From Lachnospiraceae bacterium MD335 (GTDB taxonomy: Bacteria > Bacillota > Clostridia > Lachnospirales > Lachnospiraceae), in assembly GCA_000403335.2 (NCBI GenBank), contig KE159617.1:461301-525300 (forward strand): a DNA stretch of 64,000 nucleotides, in the 5' to 3' direction. Positions 8,339-17,077 of the stretch are shown here, piece after piece (positions within the stretch are counted from its first letter, which is position 1; each line of letters begins with the position of its first letter). The notes under the pieces are model-generated. The model ran no database searches. It saw only the letters and a list, made by a program, of their open reading frames with translations, and was not told the DNA's origin. The position numbers were made by a program, and so were the translations under genes.

Positions 8339-8367
8339 CAAAGCGCAGTTTGGCATAATAGTATAAT
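8335..8367 (+). promoter_or_regulatory. Candidate promoter of the GH3 gene
   Basis: A perfect TTGACA lies at 8335-8340 and a perfect TATAAT at 8362-8367, but 21 bases apart. A TAGTAT at 18 bases spacing is the alternative -10. The 5' leader to the chosen ATG at 8417 would be about 45 bases. Confidence 0.45.
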
Positions 8368-8416
8368 CGCAGACAGATATAGATTAATGCGGCAGCTGCG
8401 CGGAAAAGAGGTTTCG

Positions 8417-11206
8417 ATGAATAGGTACATGTTGGATATGGGGCGGTATCAGGCGCTTGCGAGGCAGGCGGCAGCGGAAAGCTGTGTGCTTTTAGAAAAC
8501 GAAAACAATGCACTTCCGCTAAAAAATGGAGAAAAAATTGCAGTGTACGGGCGCAGTGCGTTTCATTATTATAAAAGCGGACTTGGTTCGGGAGGACTTG
8601 TGAATACGGCGTATACTGTCGGAATTTTGGAAGCGCTCAAGGACAGCAGTGATGTTTTGGTTCATCAGGAGCTGCTGGATATTTATGAGGACTGGATTGC
8701 CCAAAACCCGTATGACGAGGGCGAAGGATGGGGAAAGGTGCCCTGGAGTCAGGAGGAGATGCCGGTTACGGATCGGATGCGGGAAATTGCAAAGGAAGCG
8801 GACGCATCACTGGTTTTTATCGGGAGAACGGCAGGGGAGGATCAGGACAACTTTGCTGAGGCAGGCAGTTATCTTTTAACGGAGCAAGAGAGCCGTATGC
8901 TGGAGGAAATCTGTAAGGCGTCGAAGCGGGCAATCGTTATTTTAAATGTAGGAAATATTATTGATATGAGCTGGGTTGCGGACTATCACCCGCAGGCGGT
9001 GTTGTGTGTGTGGCAGGGCGGACAGGAGGGCGGAAACGGAGTGCTCGACGTGCTGCTTGGAAAAGTGAATGCGTGCGGTAAGCTGACGGATACGATTGCA
9101 AAGAGCATTACAGATTATCCGTCTACTGCAAATTTCGGGAACGAAAGTAAGAATTACTATGTGGAGGATGTGTATGTAGGGTACCGCTATTTTGAGACAT
9201 TTGCGAAAGATTGTGTGTTGTATCCGTTTGGCTATGGTTTGTCCTATACGACGTTTTCTGTGCAATGTGAAGTGGCAGGGGTTACACAAAAGCACTGTAT
9301 GGTGCGTGGAAGTGTTAAAAATACGGGGGGCTGTGCGGGAAAGGAAACGGTACAAGTTTACATAAAGGTACCGCAGGGCAAGCTTGGCAATCCGGTACGG
9401 AAGCTGGCCGGCTTTTTTAAGACACGTATATTGAACCCGCAGGAGGAGCAGGCGTTTGAACTGGTAATTGATAAATATGATTTTGCGTCGTATGATGACA
9501 GCGGAGTGACGGGGCATCCGTTCTGTTATGTGCTGGAGGAAGGGACGTATCAGTTCTATGCGGGCACGGATGTTAGAAGCGCGGCGTTAATCGGTGCGTA
9601 TGAGCAGCCGTTTGCAGTTGTGGATCAGCTTACGCAGGCATGTGCGCCGACGGAAGCATTTCGGCGGATGAAACCTGTTATGCAATCTGGTACGGCAAGT
9701 GAAGCGGAGATTTTTGAAAATGAACCGGAGGCTGTTCCGCTGAGGGCGGCGTCCTATCATAGAATGAGCCGTGATAAAGGAACGGCAGAAATTGCATTTT
9801 CGGGAGATAAAGGATACCAATTGGTTGATGTTTTGGACCAAAAGGTTTCGTTAGATGAGTTTGTGGCGCAGATGACGGACGATGATTTGATTCATATTTT
9901 TCGCGGAGAGGGGATGTGCAGTCCGCGCGTGACGGCGGGTACAGCTGCGGCGTTTGGCGGAGTGACATGGCATTTGCAGGACTTGGGAATTCCCGCGGCA
10001 TGCTGCTCGGACGGTCCGTCGGGTATTCGTATGGACTGCGGGACGAAAGCGTTTTCGCTTCCAAACGGAACGGCTTTAGGATGCACGTTTAATACGGAAC
10101 TTGTTGAGGCGCTATTCGAACTATTGGGGCAGGAGCTGAGAATGAATAAAATCGATTCGCTGCTTGGTCCCGGAATAAACATACACCGCAATCCGCTGAA
10201 CGGGCGTAATTTTGAGTATCTGTCGGAGGATCCTTATCTGACAGGAAAGATTGCGGCGGCGCAGATACGGGCGATGGAGTCTAGTCAGATTGCAGGGACA
10301 ATTAAACATTTTTGTGCCAATAATCAGGAGAAGGGGCGCAGAACATCTGATGCTGTAGTCTCGGAGCGGGCATTGCGGGAAATTTATCTAAAAGGCTTTG
10401 AGATGGTGGTCAGGGACAAGAACGCGCGTTCTGTGATGACGACATACGGTGCGGTAAACGGAATTTGGACTGCCGGAAATTATGAGCTTTGCACGCAGAT
10501 ACTCAGGGAGGAATGGGGATTTGACGGCATTGTTATGAGTGACTGGTGGGCGGAGGCAAATTATGAGGGAGCGATGCCGGCGCGCACGGTAAAGGCGCCG
10601 ATGGCTGCGGCACAGAATGATTTGTATATGTGCGTTTGTGATGCGGCGCAAAATCCGGAAAATGATGATATGGAGCAGCAGCTTGCATCGGGCTATATTA
10701 CAAGGGGAGAACTTCAGAGAAATGCGAAAAATATATTGAGGTTTATCTTAAAAAGTCCTTCCATTCTTTGGGCGTCCGGCAGAATTACGCAGGAGGAGCA
10801 GGAGGCGGTATCAAAAGCGGCGGTGCAGCAGGACATGGTGACGGATATGGTTTACTATGCGGCAGACGAGGTGACGCAGGAGATTGTGATTGACGGTGCG
10901 GATTTGCATCCGAAGGCAGGTATGTCGGATGTGTTCGGTATTCAGGTGAACAAGCCCGGAACGTACAGCATTTCGTTCGTGTTAAAATCCGACTTGGGCA
11001 GACTGGCGCAGCTTCCGCTTTCCGTTTTTTATGATAATCAGCTGAAAATGACGGTCAGTGTTCAGGGAACGAACGGTGAGACGGTGACGCACCGAAGGGA
11101 GTTGGAATGTTTCTTTGGCAATAATCATTATATGAAATTTTATTACGGTGCAAATGGTTTGGAGATTGACAAGGTGATTTTCAAATTTGAGCGCGGATGT
11201 GAATAA
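8417..11206 (+). CDS. GH3 beta-glucosidase with permuted domain order
   Basis: This 929-residue glycoside hydrolase family 3 enzyme probably releases glucose or another sugar from beta-linked oligosaccharides. Domain order is reversed from the usual: the GH3 C-type alpha/beta sandwich comes first (about residues 10-270), then an FnIII-like domain (about 280-385), then the TIM barrel with the nucleophile (about 470-780). The motif KHFCANNQE supplies the substrate-binding Lys-His, and VMSDWW carries the catalytic Asp. The last 100 residues (about 830-929) form an extra beta-rich region that may bind carbohydrate. This order is known from Ruminococcus albus and Butyrivibrio beta-glucosidases. 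No signal peptide is seen, so it is intracellular. The start at 8417 has AGAGG upstream; the ATG at 8387 has no ribosome binding site. A strong terminator follows, so it is a single-gene unit. Confidence 0.9.
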   Translation: MNRYMLDMGRYQALARQAAAESCVLLENENNALPLKNGEKIAVYGRSAFHYYKSGLGSGGLVNTAYTVGILEALKDSSDVLVHQELLDIYEDWIAQNPYDEGEGWGKVPWSQEEMPVTDRMREIAKEADASLVFIGRTAGEDQDNFAEAGSYLLTEQESRMLEEICKASKRAIVILNVGNIIDMSWVADYHPQAVLCVWQGGQEGGNGVLDVLLGKVNACGKLTDTIAKSITDYPSTANFGNESKNYYVEDVYVGYRYFETFAKDCVLYPFGYGLSYTTFSVQCEVAGVTQKHCMVRGSVKNTGGCAGKETVQVYIKVPQGKLGNPVRKLAGFFKTRILNPQEEQAFELVIDKYDFASYDDSGVTGHPFCYVLEEGTYQFYAGTDVRSAALIGAYEQPFAVVDQLTQACAPTEAFRRMKPVMQSGTASEAEIFENEPEAVPLRAASYHRMSRDKGTAEIAFSGDKGYQLVDVLDQKVSLDEFVAQMTDDDLIHIFRGEGMCSPRVTAGTAAAFGGVTWHLQDLGIPAACCSDGPSGIRMDCGTKAFSLPNGTALGCTFNTELVEALFELLGQELRMNKIDSLLGPGINIHRNPLNGRNFEYLSEDPYLTGKIAAAQIRAMESSQIAGTIKHFCANNQEKGRRTSDAVVSERALREIYLKGFEMVVRDKNARSVMTTYGAVNGIWTAGNYELCTQILREEWGFDGIVMSDWWAEANYEGAMPARTVKAPMAAAQNDLYMCVCDAAQNPENDDMEQQLASGYITRGELQRNAKNILRFILKSPSILWASGRITQEEQEAVSKAAVQQDMVTDMVYYAADEVTQEIVIDGADLHPKAGMSDVFGIQVNKPGTYSISFVLKSDLGRLAQLPLSVFYDNQLKMTVSVQGTNGETVTHRRELECFFGNNHYMKFYYGANGLEIDKVIFKFERGCE

Positions 11207-11218
11207 TAGGAGTACCAT

Positions 11219-11256
11219 AATCGGGCAGAAGATGAGAAAAGTCTTCTGCCCGATTT
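11219..11256 (+). terminator. Strong terminator after the GH3 gene
   Basis: AATCGGGCAGAAGA pairs with TCTTCTGCCCGATT over 14 bases around a short loop. The T-rich tail is weak (TTGTGATT), but the stem is near perfect. Confidence 0.8.
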
Positions 11257-11352
11257 GTGATTGGGAAGGACATCAATGACGATTGACTCAGAGCATGTTT
11301 CTTAAAGATTTGTTAAAGAAAATGGGCAGAGACAAGAAAAGAAAAAAATAAA

Positions 11353-11361
11353 TGATATAAT
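11353..11361 (+). promoter_or_regulatory. Extended -10 promoter of the response regulator
   Basis: TGATATAAT provides a TGn extension and a consensus -10 (TATAAT at 11356-11361). No good -35 is present 17 bases upstream. It lies about 80 bases ahead of the gene start at 11440. Confidence 0.55.
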
Positions 11362-11439
11362 CAAATATGTTAAAAACTGACAGGAAAACAGAAAAAAAGC
11401 CCCTTAGAGAAATAGTTGTCAAAGGATGTGAAGATAAAA

Positions 11440-12171
11440 ATGAATATTGAGACGAACGGTGGCAATAACATCATCCGCATTCTTTTGATTGAGGATGATA
11501 ATGATTTGTCGATGGCTACGGCTATGGCTATGGGACTGGAACAGCGCGGTTACAGTGTTGATGCTGTATACACGGGAGCGGCAGCATTGGAGACGTTGGA
11601 ACATGAGCGTATTGACTTGATTCTTTTGGATGTGATGCTTCCTGATATAGAGGGTCATGAGCTGATCCTGCAAATGCGCAGTGACAGGGTTGGGTATATT
11701 GGTCCGATTATCTTTATGAGCTGTTTGGCAGATAGTTCCAATATCGTGGATGCGTTTCGAAACGGCGGAAATGATTATATCGTGAAACCTGCGAAGTTTG
11801 AAGCGCTGGTGGAGCGCATCGAGACAAATCTTGCGGAGCAGAGACAGGGAAAACCGATGGGGAAATTTTGGTATAAACGTTTTATGATTGATCATCCCAA
11901 AAGAGTGGTTTACAGAGCAGAGGACGGTATTGTGAAAGAAAAAATTCCGTTGTCACCGACGGAATATAGTCTGTTAAAGGAACTTACGGCACATGCGGGT
12001 GAGGTGATTTTATATAAGCAGCTTTATAAAAGGATTTGGAAATTGGATGATTTGGGAGATGTACGGACATTGATGGTGCATGTTTCCAATCTGAAAAGAA
12101 AGCTGCATTTAAACGGTACGGACGTTATCAGTGCAATCAGAGGCGTCGGATATTTGTTTCAGGATTTATAG
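11440..12171 (+). CDS. OmpR-family response regulator (orphan)
   Basis: A two-domain transcription regulator of 243 residues. The receiver domain has the acidic pair EDD near residue 19, the phospho-acceptor Asp in LLDVMLPD, a Ser in the switch position (FMSC) and the conserved Lys in VKPAK. The C-terminal winged-helix domain begins at about residue 140, with LSPTEYSLLKELTAHAGEV and a recognition helix ending in NLKRKLHL. The ATG at 11440 is preferred, with GGATGTG upstream; the in-frame GTG at 11428 is possible. No histidine kinase lies nearby. A STAS-domain gene follows 143 bases downstream on the same strand, which may mean shared regulation. Confidence 0.88.
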   Translation: MNIETNGGNNIIRILLIEDDNDLSMATAMAMGLEQRGYSVDAVYTGAAALETLEHERIDLILLDVMLPDIEGHELILQMRSDRVGYIGPIIFMSCLADSSNIVDAFRNGGNDYIVKPAKFEALVERIETNLAEQRQGKPMGKFWYKRFMIDHPKRVVYRAEDGIVKEKIPLSPTEYSLLKELTAHAGEVILYKQLYKRIWKLDDLGDVRTLMVHVSNLKRKLHLNGTDVISAIRGVGYLFQDL

Positions 12172-12314
12172 GAGTTTCATATTGAAAAATAAGCAGGTAA
12201 GTGTGCGGCATACGGGAGGCAGGTCAGATCTTTGGTCCATTCGCAGAGGGGCTGAAAGCCTTATAAAATAAGGGCGCAGGATTCGGGATATTATATTTAA
12301 ATGGAGGAATAAAC

Positions 12315-12638
12315 ATGAACGTGATTGTATTAGATTGCGGCAATTATATCAGGCTGCTGGTGGAGGGACGTGTGGATACCAACACAAGCGCAAAGTTTCA
12401 ACAGGAAGTTTTAAGTGCGTTTCAGAGAAAACGGGATGTGGTTGCGGATTTTTTAAATGTTTCCGCAATCTCCGGCGCGGGATTTCGTGCACTGTTAATC
12501 GGACAAAAGACAGCGGTATCAAAGGGCGGTACATTCAGACTGGCAAACGTGTTTGGTTTAACGAAAAACGTACAGGAGCTATCGGGGTTTAACAGGATTC
12601 TTCCCTTGGAACAGAAAGTAGATTGTGATTTGTTTTAA
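12315..12638 (+). CDS. STAS-domain protein (anti-sigma-factor antagonist-like)
   Basis: A 107-residue single STAS domain with the usual order: N-terminal strands (VIVLDCGNYIRLLVEGRVDTNT), then VVADFLNVSAISGAGFRALL, the loop and helix that in SpoIIAA or RsbV carries the phosphorylated Ser. Aligned on the conserved G-F/L, the Ser position appears to be Gly here (I-S-G-A-G-F), so phosphorylation at the usual site looks impossible. It has a good ribosome binding site (GGAGG before ATG 12315). No anti-sigma kinase or sigma factor gene is nearby. It may act constitutively or with the upstream response regulator; the role is unproven. Confidence 0.75.
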   Translation: MNVIVLDCGNYIRLLVEGRVDTNTSAKFQQEVLSAFQRKRDVVADFLNVSAISGAGFRALLIGQKTAVSKGGTFRLANVFGLTKNVQELSGFNRILPLEQKVDCDLF

Positions 12639-12771
12639 GAATGTCGGCAAGGTGTCAGGAACGGAGGAAACTATTGTCCAAATATTTGGAGCGGGAGGGA
12701 TGTCCTATGGAGGAGATACAGAGCAAATAAAAATAGCAAATTAACCAAAATATACACTTGCGATTTGGCAT

Positions 12772-12818
12772 AGGTTACGCGTTTAACCCATTGTAAATTC
12801 AACAAAACCTGTTAAAAT
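12772..12818 (+). promoter_or_regulatory. Promoter and possible operator of the LacI-MATE pair
   Basis: TTGTAA (12791-12796) and TAAAAT (12813-12818) lie 16 bases apart. Just upstream, GGTTA..TAACC arms flank a CG-containing centre (12773-12787), the kind of site LacI-type repressors bind. Autoregulation of the following gene is likely but unproven. Confidence 0.4.
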
Positions 12819-12848
12819 GATTAAAAACACACAGGGGAGGAAACCACA

Positions 12849-13853
12849 ATGGAACAAAACCGCGTACGCATTGTTGACATCGCCGAGGAGCTTGGACTCA
12901 GCACTGCAACCGTGTCAAACGTTATACACGGAAAGACCAAAAAACTTTCAAGGGAAACCGTAAAACGTGTGCAGGAACTTTTGGAAAAAAGGGAATATAT
13001 TCCAAGCATGGCGGGCATTTTGCTGTCACAAAACAATTCGCGCATCGTGGGTGTTGTCGTAAACAACCACGAAAAATATGAAGACAGGGTTCTTGAGGAC
13101 GCCTTCATCGCAGCGTCCCTAAACGCGCTTCTTTTCACATTAGAACAGACAGGATATTTTATGATGGTAAGAACCGCAACGCAGTGGAATGATATTATTC
13201 GTTTTGCGTCCATGTGGAATATGGAGGGGCTTGTGCTGATTGGATTTTGTGAGAGCGATTACAAGAGCCTGCGGGAAAATATGCATATTCCGTTTGTGGT
13301 GTATGACGGATATTTTGCCGAAAATAAAGGCATCTGCAATCTCATTATCGACAATTACGACGGCGGCGTGCAGGTGGGAAATTATTTGTATCAAAAAGGA
13401 CATAGAAAGGTTTTATGCATCTCCGATAATAATATCTGTACGGACAAGGAGCGTATGGACGGGTGCAGGGCGGGAATGAAACAGGCAGGCGCAGATTTTT
13501 TGGAGGTTCCGTATACGGCGGCACAGCGTCATGATTTTTATGTGAAAAACTTAACAATAATTATGCAATATACTGCCGTGTTTGCCGTTTCCGATACCTA
13601 CGCAATCGAACTGATGCATTTTTTGCAGGAGCGGGGAATACGGATTCCAAAGGACATTTCGATTGTCGGTTTTGATAATATGGGACTTTGCGAACGTGTC
13701 TATCCGCGCCTTACAACGGTCGGTCAGGATGCGGGTGAGCGCGCAAAAATGGCGGTTGCGGCGCTGCAAAAACTGAAGGCGGGAGAAGAAGTCAATGCGG
13801 TACAAACGCTGCCGGTTTCTTTAGTGGAGCGGGAAAGTGCGGCAGGTGTATGA
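12849..13853 (+). CDS. LacI-family transcription regulator
   Basis: A 334-residue regulator: an N-terminal LacI helix-turn-helix (IVDIAEELGLSTATVSNVIH), then a periplasmic-binding-protein-like effector domain with SIVGFDNMGLCERVYPRLTT near the C-terminus. The hinge region is KKLSRETVKRVQELLEKREY. Its stop overlaps the start of the MATE transporter by 4 bases, so the two are co-translated and the regulator most likely controls the transporter. The RBS AGGGGAGG precedes the ATG. The effector is not predictable; in this family it is usually a sugar, though coupling to a MATE pump is unusual. Confidence 0.85.
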   Translation: MEQNRVRIVDIAEELGLSTATVSNVIHGKTKKLSRETVKRVQELLEKREYIPSMAGILLSQNNSRIVGVVVNNHEKYEDRVLEDAFIAASLNALLFTLEQTGYFMMVRTATQWNDIIRFASMWNMEGLVLIGFCESDYKSLRENMHIPFVVYDGYFAENKGICNLIIDNYDGGVQVGNYLYQKGHRKVLCISDNNICTDKERMDGCRAGMKQAGADFLEVPYTAAQRHDFYVKNLTIIMQYTAVFAVSDTYAIELMHFLQERGIRIPKDISIVGFDNMGLCERVYPRLTTVGQDAGERAKMAVAALQKLKAGEEVNAVQTLPVSLVERESAAGV

Positions 13854-15202
13854 TGCAAAGGAAAACAGAAGAACAAGAATTTCAAAAAAGCCTGGTGCGT
13901 ATCGCACTGCCGGTTGCATTGCAGTCGCTGCTTCAATCCTCGTTTAGCATGGTTGACCAGGTTATGATCGGGCAGCTTGGAAGTGTGAGCATAGCGGGAA
14001 TTGGGATTGCCGGAAAATTTGCATGGATTTATTCCGTGGTGCTTGGCGCGGTGTCCGCTGCGGCGGGGATTATGCTGGCACAGTATATCGGACAGAACAA
14101 TGTGCGGTCGTTTGGCAGCAGCTTTCGCAGAAACTTAGTACTTTCGCTCGCGATAGCGGCAGGCTTTTGGCTTTTGTGTGCGGCAGCAGCGTTTCGGCTG
14201 ATGTCGTTTTACACAAAGGATGTGCAAACGTGTGAAACGGCTACGGTTTATTTGCGCATTTATGCGTGGTCTTTTATTCCGATGGCAGTCACGTCAATTG
14301 TATCCGTGCTTTTGCGCTGTACGGAACATGCATTTTTTCCCCTGATTGCGGGAATTTTTGGGGTGGCGCTCAACACTGGATTAAATTATGCTCTGATTTT
14401 TGGAAAGTGGGGATTCTCGCCGATGGGCGTGCGCGGAGCGGCGATTGCAAGCGTGATTGCACAAGTCGGCGTATGTGCGCTGATGATGGTGTTTCTCTTT
14501 GGCAGTCGGGTGAAAATCAATATGCGGTGTAACGATTGTGAAAAATTTGATAGACAGAGCGCACCGCAGTTTGTGAAAATCCTTATGCCTGTTTTGGTGT
14601 GTGAATTTCTGTGGAGTGCGGGCGAAAATGTGTATGCGGCTATTTACGGGAGAATTGGTACGGATGCATGTGCGGCAATGACGATGACGGGACCGGTTCA
14701 GGGAATTTTTATTGGCACACTGAGCGGGCTGGCGCAGGCGGCGGGGATTTTGACTGGTAAATCGCTTGGGAACGGGGATGATGACAAGGCGTATGCGGAC
14801 TCCAAAAGACTGATGCGGTATGGTCTTTTCGGCGCATTGCTGCTGTCGGTGCTGCTAATTTTAGCTGCTCCGGCTTATGTACGGATTTATAATGTGAGCG
14901 GGACGGTTCGCGCCATCTGTGTCAAAATCCTCGCGGTATTTGCAGCCTTAGCGCCTGTAAAAGTCTGCAATATGATACTTGGAGGCGGCATTATCCGCAG
15001 CGGCGGAAAAACGGATTATGTGATGTGGATTGACATCATAGGCACATGGTTGTTCGGCGTGCCGCTTGGACTGTTTGCGGCGTTTGTACTGCGGTTTTCC
15101 ATACCATATGTTTATATGCTGCTGTCATTTGAGGAGGTTGTGCGTCTTTTGATGTCTTTGGCGATTTTCAGAAAAAGGGGATGGATGAAGCGTCTTGAAT
15201 AA
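13850..15202 (+). CDS. MATE-family efflux transporter
   Basis: This 450-residue membrane protein has the twelve-helix MATE pattern in two homologous halves. Helix 1 has QSLLQSSFSMVDQVMIGQLG and the second half repeats it as CEFLWSAGENVYAAIYGRIG, the typical MATE repeat. Such pumps export cationic drugs or metabolites using Na+ or H+. It overlaps the LacI-type gene by 4 bases (ATGATG context at 13850). The C-terminus is short and basic. The substrate cannot be inferred. Confidence 0.88.
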   Translation: MMQRKTEEQEFQKSLVRIALPVALQSLLQSSFSMVDQVMIGQLGSVSIAGIGIAGKFAWIYSVVLGAVSAAAGIMLAQYIGQNNVRSFGSSFRRNLVLSLAIAAGFWLLCAAAAFRLMSFYTKDVQTCETATVYLRIYAWSFIPMAVTSIVSVLLRCTEHAFFPLIAGIFGVALNTGLNYALIFGKWGFSPMGVRGAAIASVIAQVGVCALMMVFLFGSRVKINMRCNDCEKFDRQSAPQFVKILMPVLVCEFLWSAGENVYAAIYGRIGTDACAAMTMTGPVQGIFIGTLSGLAQAAGILTGKSLGNGDDDKAYADSKRLMRYGLFGALLLSVLLILAAPAYVRIYNVSGTVRAICVKILAVFAALAPVKVCNMILGGGIIRSGGKTDYVMWIDIIGTWLFGVPLGLFAAFVLRFSIPYVYMLLSFEEVVRLLMSLAIFRKRGWMKRLE

Positions 15203-15307
15203 ATCCATGACATTTTGCACATTTTGTAGTATACTTAGGAACTGTAGAGAAAATATCGGTTCTTTGGGGCTCGAAAACGGATATGCAAAATGGAGGACAA
15301 ATATGGA

Positions 15308-16225
15308 ATGAAAAATGAAAACCGGAAAAAGCAGTTAATTGTGATTATCATACTTATTGTTTCCCTGATGCTGCTGAGCGTGTGCATTGCAATTTATGCG
15401 GCAGGCGATGACGAGCCGTTGTTTCTGCCGCCCGCATCGGAAGAAACACAGCCTTTTTTGGAGCAGGAGCCTGTTGAATCTGCGAATGAAAATATGACAC
15501 AAGTGTCAGAAACAGAGCGTGTCACAGAGTCGCAAACGCAGACACAGGAAGAGACAAAAAAGGAACCGCAAACGAAAGCGCAGGGTGAAACACAGTCACA
15601 CGAAGATATGACACAAGTGTCAGAAATAGAAAATACGGAAACATACTTTACGGCAAGTCCGATAACGGACGAACTGTATGAACGGATAAACGGCTGCTCT
15701 TATGTGGAGAACGACGATATTGCGTTGGAAGATTTGCGCTACCTCCGGGTGCTGCACATCGGCTTTGACGGTGAGGCGCATGTGGGCGAACTGATTGTCA
15801 ATGAAGCGATAGCGGATGATATTCTTGAGATTATGCAGCAGCTTTACGAGAACCAATACCCGATTGAGCGTATGACGCTTGTGGATGAGTACGGCGGGGA
15901 CGACGAGCTGTCCATGCAGGCAAACAATACGTCCTGCCTTAATTACCGCACGGTGGAAGGCTCTGATAATCTGTCAAAACACAGTTACGGATTGGCAATT
16001 GACATTAATCCGTTTTACAATCCATGTGTGCGCACTTATGCCGACGGGAGCACCAAAAGTTTTCCGGAGGGGAGCGGCGAATACGCCGACCGAAGTAAGG
16101 ACTTTCCATATAAAATCGATAAAGATGATTTGTGCTACCGGCTTTTTACGGAGCACGGGTTCCGGTGGGGCGGCGCTTGGAACAGTTTAAAGGATTATCA
16201 GCATTTTGACAAAGCAGTCAATTAG
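15308..16225 (+). CDS. M15-family D,D-carboxypeptidase-like peptidase, membrane anchored
   Basis: A 305-residue protein with one N-terminal membrane anchor (about residues 10-33, LIVIIILIVSLMLLSVCIAI). A low-complexity linker rich in Gln, Glu and Thr follows (about 40-120), then an M15 metallopeptidase domain. The zinc ligands are visible in SKHSYGLAIDINPF (His, Asp) and in the C-terminal WGGAW..DYQHFD (His). It should cut D-Ala or L-Ala-D-Glu bonds of peptidoglycan outside the membrane. The start at 15308 has GGAGG at 15292-15296; the in-frame ATG at 15290 lacks a ribosome binding site. The phrase MTQVSE occurs twice in the linker, a sign of internal duplication. Confidence 0.85.
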   Translation: MKNENRKKQLIVIIILIVSLMLLSVCIAIYAAGDDEPLFLPPASEETQPFLEQEPVESANENMTQVSETERVTESQTQTQEETKKEPQTKAQGETQSHEDMTQVSEIENTETYFTASPITDELYERINGCSYVENDDIALEDLRYLRVLHIGFDGEAHVGELIVNEAIADDILEIMQQLYENQYPIERMTLVDEYGGDDELSMQANNTSCLNYRTVEGSDNLSKHSYGLAIDINPFYNPCVRTYADGSTKSFPEGSGEYADRSKDFPYKIDKDDLCYRLFTEHGFRWGGAWNSLKDYQHFDKAVN

Positions 16226-16250
16226 CGGAAAAAAGAAAGGTTGTGAGACA

Positions 16251-16775
16251 ATGAGTAACACGAAGAATGTTCTAGTGGTAGTGGATATGCAGAAAGACTT
16301 TATCGACGGTGCGCTTGGCACAAAGGAGGCAGTACAGATTGTTGACAACGTTGCCGAACTGATAAAAAGCTTTGACGGCGAGGTTGTTTTTACAAGGGAC
16401 ACGCATTTTGACAATTATTTGGAAACGCAGGAGGGGAAGAAGCTTCCCGTACCGCACTGCATCAAGGGAACGGACGGATGGGAGCTGGATAAAAAGCTTG
16501 AGGCATTGCGCCTTGACGGCATGAAGGTGTTTGAGAAGGTGACCTTTGGCTCAATGGAGCTTGCCGCGTATTTACAGTCGATTGAAACGCTTGAGCATGT
16601 GACGCTAATCGGGTTGTGTACCGACATTTGCGTCATTTCCAATGCGCTTTTAATCAAAGCTGCCCTCCCTGAAGCCGAAATCAGCGTTGTGGAGCGGTGT
16701 TGCGCGGGTGTAACGCCCGAAAGTCATCAGAATGCGCTTGCGGCGATGAAAATGTGTCACATAGACGTCAGGTAG
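16251..16775 (+). CDS. Cysteine hydrolase of the nicotinamidase/isochorismatase family
   Basis: This 174-residue single-domain enzyme has the triad of the family: Asp in VVDMQKDF, a Lys after a His-Cys pair (HCIKGTDGWEL) and the nucleophile Cys in GLCTDICV. The region TRDTHFDNY matches the metal-binding DxHxxxY of nicotinamidases. It likely hydrolyses nicotinamide or a related amide in NAD salvage. The ATG at 16251 follows AAAGAAAGG. It lies 25 bases after the peptidase gene and ends in a strong terminator. Confidence 0.85.
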   Translation: MSNTKNVLVVVDMQKDFIDGALGTKEAVQIVDNVAELIKSFDGEVVFTRDTHFDNYLETQEGKKLPVPHCIKGTDGWELDKKLEALRLDGMKVFEKVTFGSMELAAYLQSIETLEHVTLIGLCTDICVISNALLIKAALPEAEISVVERCCAGVTPESHQNALAAMKMCHIDVR

Positions 16776-16810
16776 TTGCAGCCTGAACGAATTACCGGTC
16801 GTCAGACGCA

Positions 16811-16845
16811 AGACGCCCTCCGGAAACGGGACGGGCGTCTTTTTA
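16811..16845 (+). terminator. Terminator after the cysteine hydrolase gene
   Basis: AGACGCCC pairs with GGGCGTCT (16811-16840), with further internal pairing of CCGG and ACGGG, followed by TTTTT. A classic intrinsic terminator. Confidence 0.88.
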
Positions 16846-16851
16846 TGCACA

Positions 16852-16931
16852 GACCCGTGCAGAGGAAATAAGCCGCTAAAGCGGCGCACGGGTCGCGCGG
16901 CGAGTAGTGGGGAAGGTCGTTCCCCTACTCG
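16852..16931. repeat. Cluster of perfect intergenic hairpins
   Basis: Within the gene-free stretch 16776-17077 two structures follow the terminator. GACCCGTGC (16852) and GCACGGGTC (16894) enclose a second stem GCCGC-TAAA-GCGGC. Then CGAGTAGTGGGGAA (16901-16914) faces TTCCCCTACTCG (16920-16931). The rest, to 17060, is A/T-rich and may hold the promoter of the DUF2975 gene. A similar cluster with a TAAA-loop stem lies at 24836-24954. Confidence 0.75.
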
Positions 16932-17077
16932 GTTATGCTTGTGTATGTAAAAACAAGTATCAATAAAAATTTATCGAAATTCAATAAAAAAGTATTGAAA
17001 TTCAATATTAAAGATGATATGATAGGAAAAAGCCATAAAGAAATAACAGGAAAATGCTTCCGGAATGGAGGAATGAT

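Noticed and set aside
12640-12729. Short plus-strand frame of 29 codons after the STAS gene
   Set aside because: No convincing ribosome binding site before its ATG and no similarity I recognise; too short to support.
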